DNA of 64,000 nucleotides, taken from NCBI GenBank assembly GCA_016795245.1, contig JAEUIA010000086.1, positions 1-64,000 on the forward strand. The letters run 5' to 3'. The notes beneath the pieces are model-generated. The model did not search any database. It was not told the DNA's origin and saw only the letters and a list, made by a program, of their open reading frames with translations. Shown here in pieces: positions 17,589 to 27,095 of this stretch (position 1 is the stretch's first letter; each line of letters starts with the position of its first letter). The translations under genes were made by a program, and so were the position numbers. The DNA comes from Planctomycetota bacterium. Its GTDB lineage: Bacteria > Planctomycetota > UBA1135 > GCA-002686595.

Positions 17589-18219
17589 GGAACGGCTTCA
17601 GGAATGTTTGGATGGCTTCGTCCGGGACGGGCTCGGTCGAGTGCAGTCGCACCAATTGCAGGAACAGGAATCCCGGATCGGTGTCTTTGGACAGCTCGAT
17701 CATGGCACTCGGACCGGCGCCGACTTCCGGCGCGCCGCCTTGGCCCCCGCTCTTGTTGCGGTCGGACATCTGATGAAACCGCAAGACTTCCAATTCGCGG
17801 CCCTGGACCATCAGCTTGCTCGCCTGCGCGTCTTTGCGCTGGCCCATGCCGAGGAAGCCCGACTCATTCGGGTCCATCAGTTTGTCGCGCTCGCTTTCGT
17901 CGCGCATGGGAATGCTGAAGAGAATCGCGGCGTACCCGCGGCTGTCGTCGAAGACGAACATGTTTATGCCGAGGTCCATCCCGAACTTCAGCTCGAGCTC
18001 GCTCGGTCGTTCGTCGTAGGGCAGGACCTCCGCCACCTTGGGCCACTGTACTTCAGGGTCGAAAGAGCCTTTGAACCTCGACACGAGCAGTGTCACGACC
18101 ACGATCCCGGCGATGACCGCCAACAGGCAGCCACCGCCGCAGAACCACAGCCAGGTCGGGATCGCCTTCTTCTTGGGCGGCGGCATCGAGTCACTCTCAC
18201 CCCAGGTCGATTCACTCAT
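17569..18219 (-). CDS. Membrane-anchored hypothetical protein
   Basis: A 216-residue protein: a polar Lys/Pro-rich N-terminus (PPPKKKAIP), one transmembrane helix (about 22-46, WLWFCGGGCLLAVIAGIVVV), then a soluble domain with no motif I can name. The ATG at 18219 overlaps the stop of the upstream peptidase gene (ATGA), so it belongs to that transcription unit. Function unknown. Confidence 0.65.
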   Translation of the reverse strand: MSESTWGESDSMPPPKKKAIPTWLWFCGGGCLLAVIAGIVVVTLLVSRFKGSFDPEVQWPKVAEVLPYDERPSELELKFGMDLGINMFVFDDSRGYAAILFSIPMRDESERDKLMDPNESGFLGMGQRKDAQASKLMVQGRELEVLRFHQMSDRNKSGGQGGAPEVGAGPSAMIELSKDTDPGFLFLQLVRLHSTEPVPDEAIQTFLKPFHVGPDR

Positions 18220-19448
18220 CGTGCAACTCCTCTCATTCCCGGTTTGGCCGGACGCTTCAGTCTGCGGCCGGACACGGTCAGACGCTTGTACTCGCGATCG
18301 TAGATCTGCTTCAACCGCATCCGAGTATTCAGCGTGATTTGCGCGGCATCGAAGGATTCCGAGCACTCGATCATGATCGCGACAAGCCCTTCGAAGTCAT
18401 TCCAGTCTACGAACTCGGGCGCGATCGTCTCTCCGGGACCGCAATTGTGGTAGTTCCCGAGCGCCAGACACATCGCCCCGGCCTGGATTCCGAAGGCGTT
18501 GTAGGCCGTCGATTCGCAACTGCCGCCGTCCATCAGCGCACGCTGGTAGCCAAACCCAGGGACGCGCGTGCTGACGCGCCGCGCCGCCGCCTCGATCCCT
18601 GCCGTGATCATCGGATCGAACACGGACTGACGATCTCCGACGCGCACCACGGGGCCTTCTCCGACGACGGCTGTCGCGCGTCGCGGCGAACACTCCAAAC
18701 CGATCATGATCGTGTCCGCCGCCAGCAACCCTGACTCGAGCAGTCCCACACAACCGATGAATCCGGTTTCCTCGGCGCGTGTGAATACCCCCGTCACGGC
18801 GCGTGTGCAATTCGTCTCCACGCAGTGATCCAGCAGTGCCAGGATCGCCGCCGCGCCCATCAAGTCGTCGCACACGCGCGACGAGAGCCGCGTGCCGCGC
18901 ATGACGCCGTCCGTGAGATCGAAGACACCGAACGACCCGCGCGCCGGCTTGCCGCGTACGTCGCGGAACTCGGCGACGATACCGTCGCGGCCCCGATTTT
19001 CGGCGGCGCGCACGATCGCCGTTGCATGTGCGCTACCGCTGCTTGAATGGAACCGCACGCGCGCTCCGGGCATGAAGCGCGCCGGTACGCCGCCATGGAA
19101 GCGCCCTGTGTGCACGCCGCCTCGGACGCCCGAATAGTGGAAGCCTGGATGATCGAGATGCGCGCTGAACGCGAGTGCGGGCGCCCGGCTGCGCTTCGAG
19201 CCTGGCCAACGCACGATGAGGTTCGCGTGCTCGTCTTCAGCCAGGCTAAGTCCTGCACGCTCGCGCGCGAAGCGGCGCACGACGGATACCGGACCGTCCT
19301 CGAAGTACGGAGCCGTAGGTGATTCGAGCAAGGAGCGCACGAACTCCAAGGCACGTGCACGTTGCTTCGACGGCAAACCCCCGATGGAAGTCTGCGGCAG
19401 CGCGAAGCGTGAACGCGGCGCCGCCGGCAGATCATTCCTTCCAGTCAT
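18216..19448 (-). CDS. M42/M28-like metallopeptidase
   Basis: A 410-residue co-catalytic zinc aminopeptidase-type protein. Candidate metal ligands follow the M42 order: His in AHLDHPG, Asp in SRVCDD, Glu-Glu in RAEETGF, an acidic residue in GLECSP, and a late His in NYHNCGPGE. All are present, so it should be active. It overlaps the upstream dehydrogenase stop by 17 bases and is coupled to the downstream hypothetical gene. Substrate unknown; probably a cytosolic peptidase since no signal peptide is seen. Confidence 0.78.
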   Translation of the reverse strand: MTGRNDLPAAPRSRFALPQTSIGGLPSKQRARALEFVRSLLESPTAPYFEDGPVSVVRRFARERAGLSLAEDEHANLIVRWPGSKRSRAPALAFSAHLDHPGFHYSGVRGGVHTGRFHGGVPARFMPGARVRFHSSSGSAHATAIVRAAENRGRDGIVAEFRDVRGKPARGSFGVFDLTDGVMRGTRLSSRVCDDLMGAAAILALLDHCVETNCTRAVTGVFTRAEETGFIGCVGLLESGLLAADTIMIGLECSPRRATAVVGEGPVVRVGDRQSVFDPMITAGIEAAARRVSTRVPGFGYQRALMDGGSCESTAYNAFGIQAGAMCLALGNYHNCGPGETIAPEFVDWNDFEGLVAIMIECSESFDAAQITLNTRMRLKQIYDREYKRLTVSGRRLKRPAKPGMRGVAR

Positions 19449-20295
19449 AGAAGCCTTTGCCGCTCTTTTGGCCCAGGTCGCCGCGCGCGACCATCTCGCG
19501 CAGGAGCTTGGGCGGTGCGAAGCGCTCGCCCAGTTCGCGCGCGAGGTACTCGGCGATCGCGAGGCGCACGTCGAGACCTACGACATCCGTCAGCTTGAGC
19601 GGCCCGATCGGGAAGCCGTAGCCGAGCACCATGGCCTTGTCGATGTCCGACGCGCTGGCGACGCCGCTCTCCAGCATGCGGATCGCTTCCATTCCGATCG
19701 CGATGCCGAGGCGCGAGCTGGCGAAGCCCGGCGCGTCCTTGACTCGGATCGGCTCCTTGCCCATGCGCACACCGAGTTCCATCGCGCACGCGACAGCGGC
19801 GGCGGAACTGGTCGGCGTTTCGACGACCTCGAGCAGCTTCATGATGTGCACAGGGTTGAAGAAGTGCATGCCGACGACGCGCTCGGGATGCCGCGTGACG
19901 CTCGCGATCTGCGTGATCGGCAGGGAACTGGTGTTCGTCGCGAGCAACACGTCAGGCCCCAGTTTCGAACCCAGGTCGCGGAAGATCGACTGCTTGAGAT
20001 CGAGTTTCTCGGGCACGGCTTCGATCACGAGTTGCACGTCGCGCACGGCCTCGTCGAGCTGCGTGACACCCGACAGGCGTTTCAACGCGGCGTCGCGATC
20101 TGCTGGTGTCACCTTGCCCTTGGCGACGCCCTTGTCGAGGTTGGCGCGCACGGAGGCCAGTCCTTTTTCGACTGCGGGCGCTGCGATGTCGAACAGGCGT
20201 GCTTCGATGCCGACCGACGCCAGCACGTGCGCGATGCCGTGCCCCATGGTTCCCGCGCCGAGGACGGCGGCGGTACGGATTTCACTGCTCTTCAT
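19432..20295 (-). CDS. 3-hydroxyacyl-CoA dehydrogenase
   Basis: A 287-residue NAD-dependent dehydrogenase (HBD/PaaH type) that interconverts 3-hydroxyacyl-CoA and 3-oxoacyl-CoA. The NAD loop is GAGTMGHGIAHV near the N-terminus, the NTSSLPIT motif and catalytic His in GMHFFNPVHIMKL follow, and the C-terminal domain reads DKAMVLGYGFPIGPLKL. Length is typical of the stand-alone form. It sits beside a quinone-reductase-like and an enoyl-CoA hydratase gene, suggesting beta-oxidation or butanoate metabolism. Confidence 0.92.
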   Translation of the reverse strand: MKSSEIRTAAVLGAGTMGHGIAHVLASVGIEARLFDIAAPAVEKGLASVRANLDKGVAKGKVTPADRDAALKRLSGVTQLDEAVRDVQLVIEAVPEKLDLKQSIFRDLGSKLGPDVLLATNTSSLPITQIASVTRHPERVVGMHFFNPVHIMKLLEVVETPTSSAAAVACAMELGVRMGKEPIRVKDAPGFASSRLGIAIGMEAIRMLESGVASASDIDKAMVLGYGFPIGPLKLTDVVGLDVRLAIAEYLARELGERFAPPKLLREMVARGDLGQKSGKGFYDWKE

Positions 20296-20322
20296 GTTGT
20301 CTCCTTGCGCTGCGCGAACGCG

Positions 20323-21351
20323 TCAGGGTGTGAGGACGATCTTGCCCAGGACCTGGCGCGACTCGAGCAGATCGTGTGCGCGCGCGACTTCGGACAACGG
20401 CATCACGCGGTCTACGACGGGCGTGTACACGCCGCGCGCGACGTGATCGAGGATGGTCGGCAGCGCGCTACGCGGGCCCATGGTCGAGCCCATGATCGTC
20501 TGGTTCTTGATGAAGATGTGCGGCAGCGCGAGTTGTACCGTCGGACCCGTCGTGCCCCCGCAGGTCACGAGCCGTCCGTTGCGCGCGAGCACGCGCATCG
20601 AGCCGTCCCACGTCGCTGGGCCGACGTGTTCGACCACGACGTCGACGCCGCGTCCGGCGGTGAGCTTGCGCACCTGGCTGGGCCAGTCGGGCTGCGTGTG
20701 GTCGACGACGTCGATCGCGCCCAGATTGCGCGCCAGATTCATTTTGGACGGCGAACCGGCCGTCGCGAAGACGCGCGCACCGCGATCGCGCGCGATTTGA
20801 ATCGCCGCTGATCCCACGCCGCTGGTTCCGGCGATCACGAGCACGGTCTCGCCCGCTTGCACCTCGGCGCGTGTCACGACCAGTCCCCACGCCGTCAAGA
20901 ACACGAGCGGAACCGCGGCCGCGCGGATCGGATCCAGGTTCTTGGGGATGGGCAGCGCGAACCGCGCGGCGACGGCGACGTATTCGCAGTCGAGTCCGTC
21001 GCTGTGCTCGCCGCGGATCTTGTAGTCGTCCGAGAGATGATCGTTGCCCGCCAGATCGTGCGCCGAAGCGCCCGAGCTGTAACCGGGCTCGACGAGCACG
21101 CGCGTGCCGGGCTTCAAGTGCGTGACGCCGGCACCCAACTTCACGATTTCGCCGATGCCGTCGCATCCGGGGATCATCGGCAGCGGCAACTTCATTCCCA
21201 GCATGCCGCGGCGTACCCACAAGTCGAGATGATTGAGCGACACGGCGATCATCTTCACCAGCACTTCGCCTTCGCCGGGCTCGGGGATCGGCAACTCGAC
21301 GATGCGCAGGACGGAGGAATCCCCGTGCGCGGGAACGTGAACGGCCTTCAT
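20323..21351 (-). CDS. Zinc-type alcohol dehydrogenase / quinone oxidoreductase (MDR)
   Basis: A 342-residue medium-chain dehydrogenase/reductase. The N-terminus MKAVHVPAHGD is family-typical; the substrate domain has SLNHLDLWVRRG and PGCDGIGEI, and the NAD(P) fold has the AGTSGVGSAAIQIA loop. The structural-zinc Cys cluster of classical ADHs is not obvious. The ATG at 21351 (GAAGAG upstream) is chosen; an ATG at 21363 is possible. It lies between enoyl-CoA hydratase and hydroxyacyl-CoA dehydrogenase genes. Substrate not predictable. Confidence 0.82.
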   Translation of the reverse strand: MKAVHVPAHGDSSVLRIVELPIPEPGEGEVLVKMIAVSLNHLDLWVRRGMLGMKLPLPMIPGCDGIGEIVKLGAGVTHLKPGTRVLVEPGYSSGASAHDLAGNDHLSDDYKIRGEHSDGLDCEYVAVAARFALPIPKNLDPIRAAAVPLVFLTAWGLVVTRAEVQAGETVLVIAGTSGVGSAAIQIARDRGARVFATAGSPSKMNLARNLGAIDVVDHTQPDWPSQVRKLTAGRGVDVVVEHVGPATWDGSMRVLARNGRLVTCGGTTGPTVQLALPHIFIKNQTIMGSTMGPRSALPTILDHVARGVYTPVVDRVMPLSEVARAHDLLESRQVLGKIVLTP

Positions 21352-21376
21352 CGTGCTCTTCATGACGCGTTTGAGA

Positions 21377-22210
21377 TCAGCGGCCTTCGAAGTGTGCCGT
21401 GCGTTTTTCGACGAAGGCGGCGATGCCCTCCTTCGCGTCGGCTGAACTGAACAAGCGCGCCTGCAGCTCGCGCTCGAGCGCCAGGCCGCTTTCGAGCGGG
21501 ATTTCGGCTCCGGTTTGAACGGCACGCTTGATCAAGCCGACGGACAACGCCGCCTTCGCCGGGGTGCAGAACGACGCGGCATAGGCGAGCACTTCCTGCA
21601 TGAACGCTTCGTCGTTGGCAGCCGTGCGCACTTCCGTGACCAGGCCCAGGGCGAGCGCCTCGTCGAAGGGCATGAGCCGTCCTGTCGCCATCAATTCGAT
21701 CGCGCGACTCTTGCCGACCACGCGCACGAGGCGCTGTGTGCCGCCGGTGCCGGGCAACACGCCGAGTGCGATCTCGGGCAGGCCGCACTTGCCGGAGTCC
21801 TTGCGCGCGATGCGCAGATCGCAGGCCAGTGCGATCTCGAGTCCGCCGCCGACGCAGTGTCCGCTCAAGGCGGCGATCACGAGCTTGGGCGTGTGCTCCA
21901 GCCGCAACAAGGTCTCGTTCGCGTGCAGGCAAAACTGGTACTTGAACGTCGGCGTGACGTCGTTGAGCATAGCGATGTCGGCGCCGGCGCAGAAGAACTT
22001 CTCGCCCGCGCCAGCGATCACGATGACGTGGATGCTGTCGTCGAAGCGCGCCGTGAGGATTGCCTCGTCGAGGTCGCGCATCATCGCGTGGCTGTAGCCG
22101 TTCGCAGGCGGATTCGTAAGCGTGAGGAGCGCGAGGCCCCCGCCGCTCGAGTAGGTGACCTTGCCGTTGGGCAGGGCCTTGGGCTTCGAAAGTACCGGTG
22201 TCTTGGTCAT
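21377..22210 (-). CDS. Enoyl-CoA hydratase/isomerase family protein
   Basis: A 277-residue crotonase-fold protein. The oxyanion-hole segment GAGEKFFCAGADI and the GGGLEIALACDLRIA stretch are present, with Glu residues at both catalytic positions (GGGLE and LPEI), followed by PGTGGTQRL. It should hydrate enoyl-CoA. It is first of a three-gene acyl-CoA run; the ATG at 22210 replaces a longer reading without family similarity. Confidence 0.9.
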   Translation of the reverse strand: MTKTPVLSKPKALPNGKVTYSSGGGLALLTLTNPPANGYSHAMMRDLDEAILTARFDDSIHVIVIAGAGEKFFCAGADIAMLNDVTPTFKYQFCLHANETLLRLEHTPKLVIAALSGHCVGGGLEIALACDLRIARKDSGKCGLPEIALGVLPGTGGTQRLVRVVGKSRAIELMATGRLMPFDEALALGLVTEVRTAANDEAFMQEVLAYAASFCTPAKAALSVGLIKRAVQTGAEIPLESGLALERELQARLFSSADAKEGIAAFVEKRTAHFEGR

Positions 22211-22287
22211 GGGCGTGCGCTCCGCGTGAGGGAGCCGCACGTTTTAGCAGATGCGCGGCGCGCGGTCGATCACGGAGCAGCCCCCGT

Positions 22288-23760
22288 CTACTTCATGCTG
22301 ATCGACATCATCCGGCCGCCCGTGGCTTCGCACCAGAGCTTCCACTTTTCCTGCAGACGTTTGGAGGCATCGACCAGGATCGCGTCGAGCACGACGTGTC
22401 TGAAACGATTGCGGTCGTTGTAGCGCTCGTTCATCAAGTCGATGTTCCAGTGCAGCCCGCCGGTGGGTGCGCCGTCTGTGAGCACGAGGATCGTGTCGAC
22501 GCGCTCGTCCTCGAGCGCCAGATCGATCGCGCTCCACACGTTGCCCTTGCCGCTGGACTTGTTGCTCGTGAAAAACTTCAAAGCGCGCTGGACGTTGGAC
22601 GGAGTCGCGAGAATGAGCGACTTCTCGAACGGAATCGGCTCGGCCGTGTAGGGAATCAAATTGAACAGCGTGTCGGGCGGCAGACTCTCGAGCGCCTTGC
22701 GCAGTTCTTCGTCGAGGCGATCCTTGCGCGTTTGTCCGTCGCTGCGCTTCTCCCAAGTCGAACCCGAGAGGTCGACCAGGATCGCGATTCCGCCGGCGAT
22801 GATCGGAAAGCCGGCCAGCTTGGGCGCCGTCGTTTCGCCCGCGCGCTCGGACGACGGCTTGCCACCGGTCGCGGGTTTCCACTCGGCACCCAAGTTGTCG
22901 ACCCAACGGCGCCAGAACTCAGCCTTGCCGCCCCCCGAGAGGCCCGACAATTTCTCCAACGTGCCGTCGATGGCCCACGCCACACGCCGATTCTGTTCCT
23001 TCTCGAACATCGTCACGAGCAGCTTCAATCCGTCGGCGTCGGGGCGCGCGGCGATCGTCTCGACGACTTGAGAGCGCACGGATCGCTCGTTGCTGACGGC
23101 GCACGCAGCGATGTACGCGCGGCTCTTTTGATCCGTTGCACCCGAGAGCAGGCGCAGGATGGCGCACGTCAGCGGCGCCGGGTCCGAATCGCGCGCGAGT
23201 TCGACCGGAGAGGGCGGGATGTGATCGGGAATGCGGACGAGCGCCGACAGTCCGGCCGCGCGTACCTCGGGGTCCTCGCTGCTCTTCATCCAGGTTTCGA
23301 GTCCACCGACGACGCGATCGGGAGCCGTGATGCGCCCCATGCCGGCCAGGCGCTCGACGCTGGCGCGCAGAGTGCGCCGCACGACGACCGATTTCGTTGT
23401 GAGTCCTGGGGCGAGCTTCACGCCCGGGAGCGTGCCGGTTTCGAGCGCACCCAGCGCGCCGGCCGCGCGCAACTGGACTTTCTCGTCGCTGGAAGCGAGC
23501 CCGCGCTTGCCGCACAGGTCCTCGACGAGGTCGGGATCGTTCAGCTTCGAGAGCTGCATTTCGGCCTCGTCGCCCACCATCGACGACGGGTCCTTCAACG
23601 CGTCGATCACGCGCGACCAGGCGTCCTTGGTGCCGAGCTTCGCCAGTTCCTGAACGGCTGCACTGCGTTCGCGGTCGTCGCTGGAACGCAGCTTTTTCTC
23701 CAGTGCGGCGAGGTCGTCGCCGACGAACAACAACGCCGACAGGAAGAGTGCCGTGATCAT
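22288..23760 (-). CDS. Secreted HEAT-repeat and von Willebrand A domain protein
   Basis: A 490-residue protein: a hydrophobic N-terminal signal (MITALFLSALLFVG), HEAT-like helical repeats over about 17-270, a linker, then a VWA domain from about 325 with the MIDAS motif DLSGS and later TDGAP. The architecture suggests a metal-dependent protein-interaction platform at the cell surface or periplasm. Its ATG overlaps the stop of the upstream 5'-nucleotidase gene. Partner unknown. Confidence 0.8.
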   Translation of the reverse strand: MITALFLSALLFVGDDLAALEKKLRSSDDRERSAAVQELAKLGTKDAWSRVIDALKDPSSMVGDEAEMQLSKLNDPDLVEDLCGKRGLASSDEKVQLRAAGALGALETGTLPGVKLAPGLTTKSVVVRRTLRASVERLAGMGRITAPDRVVGGLETWMKSSEDPEVRAAGLSALVRIPDHIPPSPVELARDSDPAPLTCAILRLLSGATDQKSRAYIAACAVSNERSVRSQVVETIAARPDADGLKLLVTMFEKEQNRRVAWAIDGTLEKLSGLSGGGKAEFWRRWVDNLGAEWKPATGGKPSSERAGETTAPKLAGFPIIAGGIAILVDLSGSTWEKRSDGQTRKDRLDEELRKALESLPPDTLFNLIPYTAEPIPFEKSLILATPSNVQRALKFFTSNKSSGKGNVWSAIDLALEDERVDTILVLTDGAPTGGLHWNIDLMNERYNDRNRFRHVVLDAILVDASKRLQEKWKLWCEATGGRMMSISMK

Positions 23761-25301
23761 GGCTTCGTCACCGCATAGCGGTTGTCGGTCGGAGCGGTGA
23801 CGGTCTTCTTGTTCACGAACAGCGCTTCGAGCACGTCGCGCAGCAGCGCGGGGTCGTCGGTGCGTTTGTCCCCTGGCTGTACCTTTCGGATGTAGGCGTC
23901 ACCCCCGTCAGCCATGAAAGAGTTCATCGCGACGCGGTACACGTGCTCGGGGTCGACGGCGCCGGATCCGGTGCGCAATCCTGTCAACGTGCGCTCACCC
24001 TTCTCGTCCACCTTGACGTCGATCACGATGCCGCTCACTTCGATGCCCGAGTGTGCCTTGCCTTCGACTGAACTCTTGATCATGTCCGTCAGCTCCGCAC
24101 CAGTCATCTTCAACACGACGATGTTGTTCTCGAACGGCAAGACTTCGAACACATCGCGACGCGTGACAGGACCGGCCTGCATGTCCGCACGGATTCCGCC
24201 GCGATTCATGAGTCCGACGTCGGCGCGCGCATGATCGCGCACGGCGTCGGCGACCAGGTTGCCGAGCGGGCTCGAGGCAATCGGGTTCTTGGCGCGTTCA
24301 GCGCTCACGACCAGATCCCCGATCTTCTCCTTCATCCGCTCTTCCGTGCGGCGGACCAGAATGGAACAGATGATCGACAACGGTTTTTCCGCCATCTCCG
24401 CCGGAGGTTCCGCGTCCAGATCGACGAGTTTCGCCGTCGATTCCAGCAGCTTCTTGCTGGCCTTGTCGAAGTACAGGTCGACCCGGCCGACGGAACTCGC
24501 CTTGGAACCGGCCTGGACGATGAGGGTCGAGCCTTCGCGCACGCCGCTGCTCAAGAACGTGTGACTGTGGCCGCCGACGATCAGGTCGATTTCGGGGTGT
24601 GCCCGCGCCAAGGCCCGGTCCTCTTCCACCCCGAGATGCGTGAGCGGAACGATCCAGTCGACCTTGCCCTTCAAGTGCTCCTTCGCGCGCGTGAGCGCCA
24701 GGCCCGGATCCACGAAGTTCAGCGTCCTGCTGTCGGGGTGCGTGATCTCCGGCGTGACCGGCGTCACGAGCCCGACGAAGCCGATCGTGAAACCGCCGCG
24801 CTCGACGACGCGCCACGGCGCGACCCAATCGACGCGCTTCGACGTGCTCTTCTCTTCGAGGTTACCGGCGACAGCAGGGAGATTCGTCTCCTTGAGGATC
24901 GCCTTGAGGTTCGGAATGCCGTGGTCGAAGTCGTGATTGCCGACGCACAGCGCGTCGTACCCGATGTAGTTCAGCGCGCGCACGAATCCGGCGCCGTCGT
25001 CGAGCAGACCCTCGGGCGTGCCCTGATACCAGTCGCCGGCATCGACGACGAACACGATGTCGTCGGCGACGAAGGCTTCGTGGCGCACGCGCTCGACGTA
25101 CGCGGCGACGCGCGGCAGTCCACCGACCATCGGCGCAGGATCCTGTTTCAGCCAAGTGGCCTTGCGCGGCAGGACCTGGCCGTGGATGTCGTTCGTGTGC
25201 AACACGATGACGTGCAAGCGATCGTCGCCGGCCTCGACCGGCGACGCACAGGCCGCGACGAGCAAGGCACACGCGGCGAAGAAGCGGTGGATGCGATTCA
25301 T
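23757..25301 (-). CDS. 5'-nucleotidase / bifunctional metallophosphatase, lipoprotein
   Basis: A 514-residue UshA/YfkN-type protein. A lipobox-like signal (ALLVAAC, Cys18) suggests a lipid-anchored exported protein. The metallophosphatase domain has HTNDIHG, DAGDWYQGT, GNHDFDHG, and the GGHSH motif; the C-terminal 5_nucleotid_C domain has NRGGIRAD and the FENN substrate loop. It should hydrolyse extracellular nucleotides to nucleoside and phosphate. Length matches the family. Confidence 0.9.
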   Translation of the reverse strand: MNRIHRFFAACALLVAACASPVEAGDDRLHVIVLHTNDIHGQVLPRKATWLKQDPAPMVGGLPRVAAYVERVRHEAFVADDIVFVVDAGDWYQGTPEGLLDDGAGFVRALNYIGYDALCVGNHDFDHGIPNLKAILKETNLPAVAGNLEEKSTSKRVDWVAPWRVVERGGFTIGFVGLVTPVTPEITHPDSRTLNFVDPGLALTRAKEHLKGKVDWIVPLTHLGVEEDRALARAHPEIDLIVGGHSHTFLSSGVREGSTLIVQAGSKASSVGRVDLYFDKASKKLLESTAKLVDLDAEPPAEMAEKPLSIICSILVRRTEERMKEKIGDLVVSAERAKNPIASSPLGNLVADAVRDHARADVGLMNRGGIRADMQAGPVTRRDVFEVLPFENNIVVLKMTGAELTDMIKSSVEGKAHSGIEVSGIVIDVKVDEKGERTLTGLRTGSGAVDPEHVYRVAMNSFMADGGDAYIRKVQPGDKRTDDPALLRDVLEALFVNKKTVTAPTDNRYAVTKP

Positions 25302-25399
25302 GTCGGACAGTGTGTCCGACGCGGGCCGACTTTGGAACGCCTACCGCCGTCGTTCGGCGCAAGAGTCCTGTCGGATCGCGGCGCCGGGCGGCCGGGGCT

Positions 25400-27031
25400 T
25401 CATTCGCGCGTCAGTTCGGCGCCCTTGGGATAGGTGATCGTCGATTGCCACGTGATGTCGGTCGCGCCGTTTTTCGGCACGCGCACGACCCAGGTGCGGA
25501 TGCCTTTCTCTTCCAGATCCTGCTTCCAGCGCTCGTCCTTCGAGATCTTGGGCTCGCTCTTCGTGAGTTCGACGGAGATGCGCTCGTCGCGCGAGCGCGG
25601 GAGGACCTCGCGCACGATCACGTCGACTGCACCGTCCGTCGCTTGCGTGACGGAGCCGTGATTCTCGAGGTGGATGCGCCACGCTTCGATCTTCTCGGCG
25701 CGCGACGACAGGAACCCGGGTCCCTTGGACAGATCCTCAGTCTGTGTGCGCTTCACCGTGAACATCGGATCGGCGCCCAGGTGCAGCGTGAACTCCTGCC
25801 CGGGTTGAACGGCATCCAGGCGCGCCTTGCCTAGGTAGTCGGCGCCCAGGAACACGGCCGCTTCGCCGGGGAGGAGCGTCCACACACTGGTGTTCTTGGC
25901 CTTGCCGCGCAGCCACACCGTCGTATCCAGCGCGGGCGTGCAGTGGCGCTCCGTCGTGACGGCGAGCGCAGCACGGCCGACGAGGACCGTGGTGGGTTGA
26001 TCGCGCGATTGAATGGTTTCGCGGCGCGCGAGTTGGAATTGCACCGACAGGCCCTGGCTTTGCACGACGGCGAAGACGGACTTCTCCTTGTCCTTGCTCT
26101 CCTCGTCCGACAACAGCCCGCGATCCCTGCTCTTGCGCGCGTACTCCGCCGGAGCACTGGCCGGCGCTCGTTCCATGAGTCCGCTCGATCGATTCGGCTC
26201 GTACAACGAGATCCACTCGGGGATCGGCTCGGGACCTTGCGCGCCGCGCTGCGGCTCGGCGGTCGAGAGCGAGATCGCGACGTCGTTCCAGTCCTCGCCC
26301 GTGCGCTGCTGGATGCGCGCGCGGTAGCCCAGCTCGACCGACGCGAGGTCGCTCGTCGTACGCAAGTCGTAGTACGGCTGCCACCCGGTGCCCGACACCA
26401 TGTATTCGACGTCGATCACCGCCTCGCCGCCGGCTTCCACGTCGATCACGACATCGCGCACGTTGATGTTGCCGCGCGAGGACAGGCCGCCGATCTCGGT
26501 CTCGATCTCCTTGTAGGCACGCTCGGCGTCTTCCGCCTTCCACTGTGCAGTGCGCAGACTTTGAGCGTTCTCCATCAGCTTCGACTGCAGAAACGAGTAG
26601 GTCAGGTTCCAATTGGCGGTGTCGCCGCGCTTGGCGTCGACGTCGGCCTTGAAGTCCTTCGCGTCCAGGTTCGCGAGGCTCGCGAGGTGCGCTTGCATGG
26701 CCTCGACGATGCGCACTTCGTCGCGCGCCGTCTGCAACTCGCGTCCGGCGACTTTGAGCTTCGCGCGCAGAGCTTCGAGCCGCTCGCTGGGCGCGGTCGC
26801 TTGTTGGCGGTCGCGGACTTCGACCGACATCACATCGCCGCCGGCGCAGCGCACGCGCACGTTGTTCTTGTCCATCGACGTCGGCAGTCCCTGGATGACG
26901 TACGAACCGCTGCCGTTGACACGCGAAGTGCGATGGACCATCGCGCTGGAACCGTAGAGCGTGACATCCTCGATCTTCGAGTTCAGCGGTGTGGGATCAG
27001 CGAGAACGAAAAGCAGGAGCGGTGTGAGCAT
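25400..27031 (-). CDS. Mucoidy inhibitor MuiA-like DUF4139 protein
   Basis: A 543-residue protein with an N-terminal signal-like segment, a DUF4140-type beta domain (SKIEDVTLYGSSAMVHR), a coiled coil (about 80-175) and the C-terminal DUF4139 domain starting near VSGTGWQPYYDLR and ending with the W-x-x-x-I-x-x-P segment. MuiA-family proteins are known only by effects on mucoidy; the biochemical role is unknown. It lies 98 bases upstream of the nucleotidase in the same orientation. Confidence 0.82.
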   Translation of the reverse strand: MLTPLLLFVLADPTPLNSKIEDVTLYGSSAMVHRTSRVNGSGSYVIQGLPTSMDKNNVRVRCAGGDVMSVEVRDRQQATAPSERLEALRAKLKVAGRELQTARDEVRIVEAMQAHLASLANLDAKDFKADVDAKRGDTANWNLTYSFLQSKLMENAQSLRTAQWKAEDAERAYKEIETEIGGLSSRGNINVRDVVIDVEAGGEAVIDVEYMVSGTGWQPYYDLRTTSDLASVELGYRARIQQRTGEDWNDVAISLSTAEPQRGAQGPEPIPEWISLYEPNRSSGLMERAPASAPAEYARKSRDRGLLSDEESKDKEKSVFAVVQSQGLSVQFQLARRETIQSRDQPTTVLVGRAALAVTTERHCTPALDTTVWLRGKAKNTSVWTLLPGEAAVFLGADYLGKARLDAVQPGQEFTLHLGADPMFTVKRTQTEDLSKGPGFLSSRAEKIEAWRIHLENHGSVTQATDGAVDVIVREVLPRSRDERISVELTKSEPKISKDERWKQDLEEKGIRTWVVRVPKNGATDITWQSTITYPKGAELTRE

Positions 27032-27095
27032 GATTGACCTCCAAGAATGATGCGAGCGCGGACTCGACCCAGTGTCTACGCCGCGGCTCCGCGGT

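Noticed and set aside
18216..19448. Call as endoglucanase (old M42 annotation)
   Set aside because: The metal ligands and EETG motif are those of M42 aminopeptidases; endoglucanase names in this family are historical.
22198..23778. Long plus-strand frame opposite the HEAT-VWA gene
   Set aside because: Antisense shadow; composition Arg/Ala-rich and no motif.
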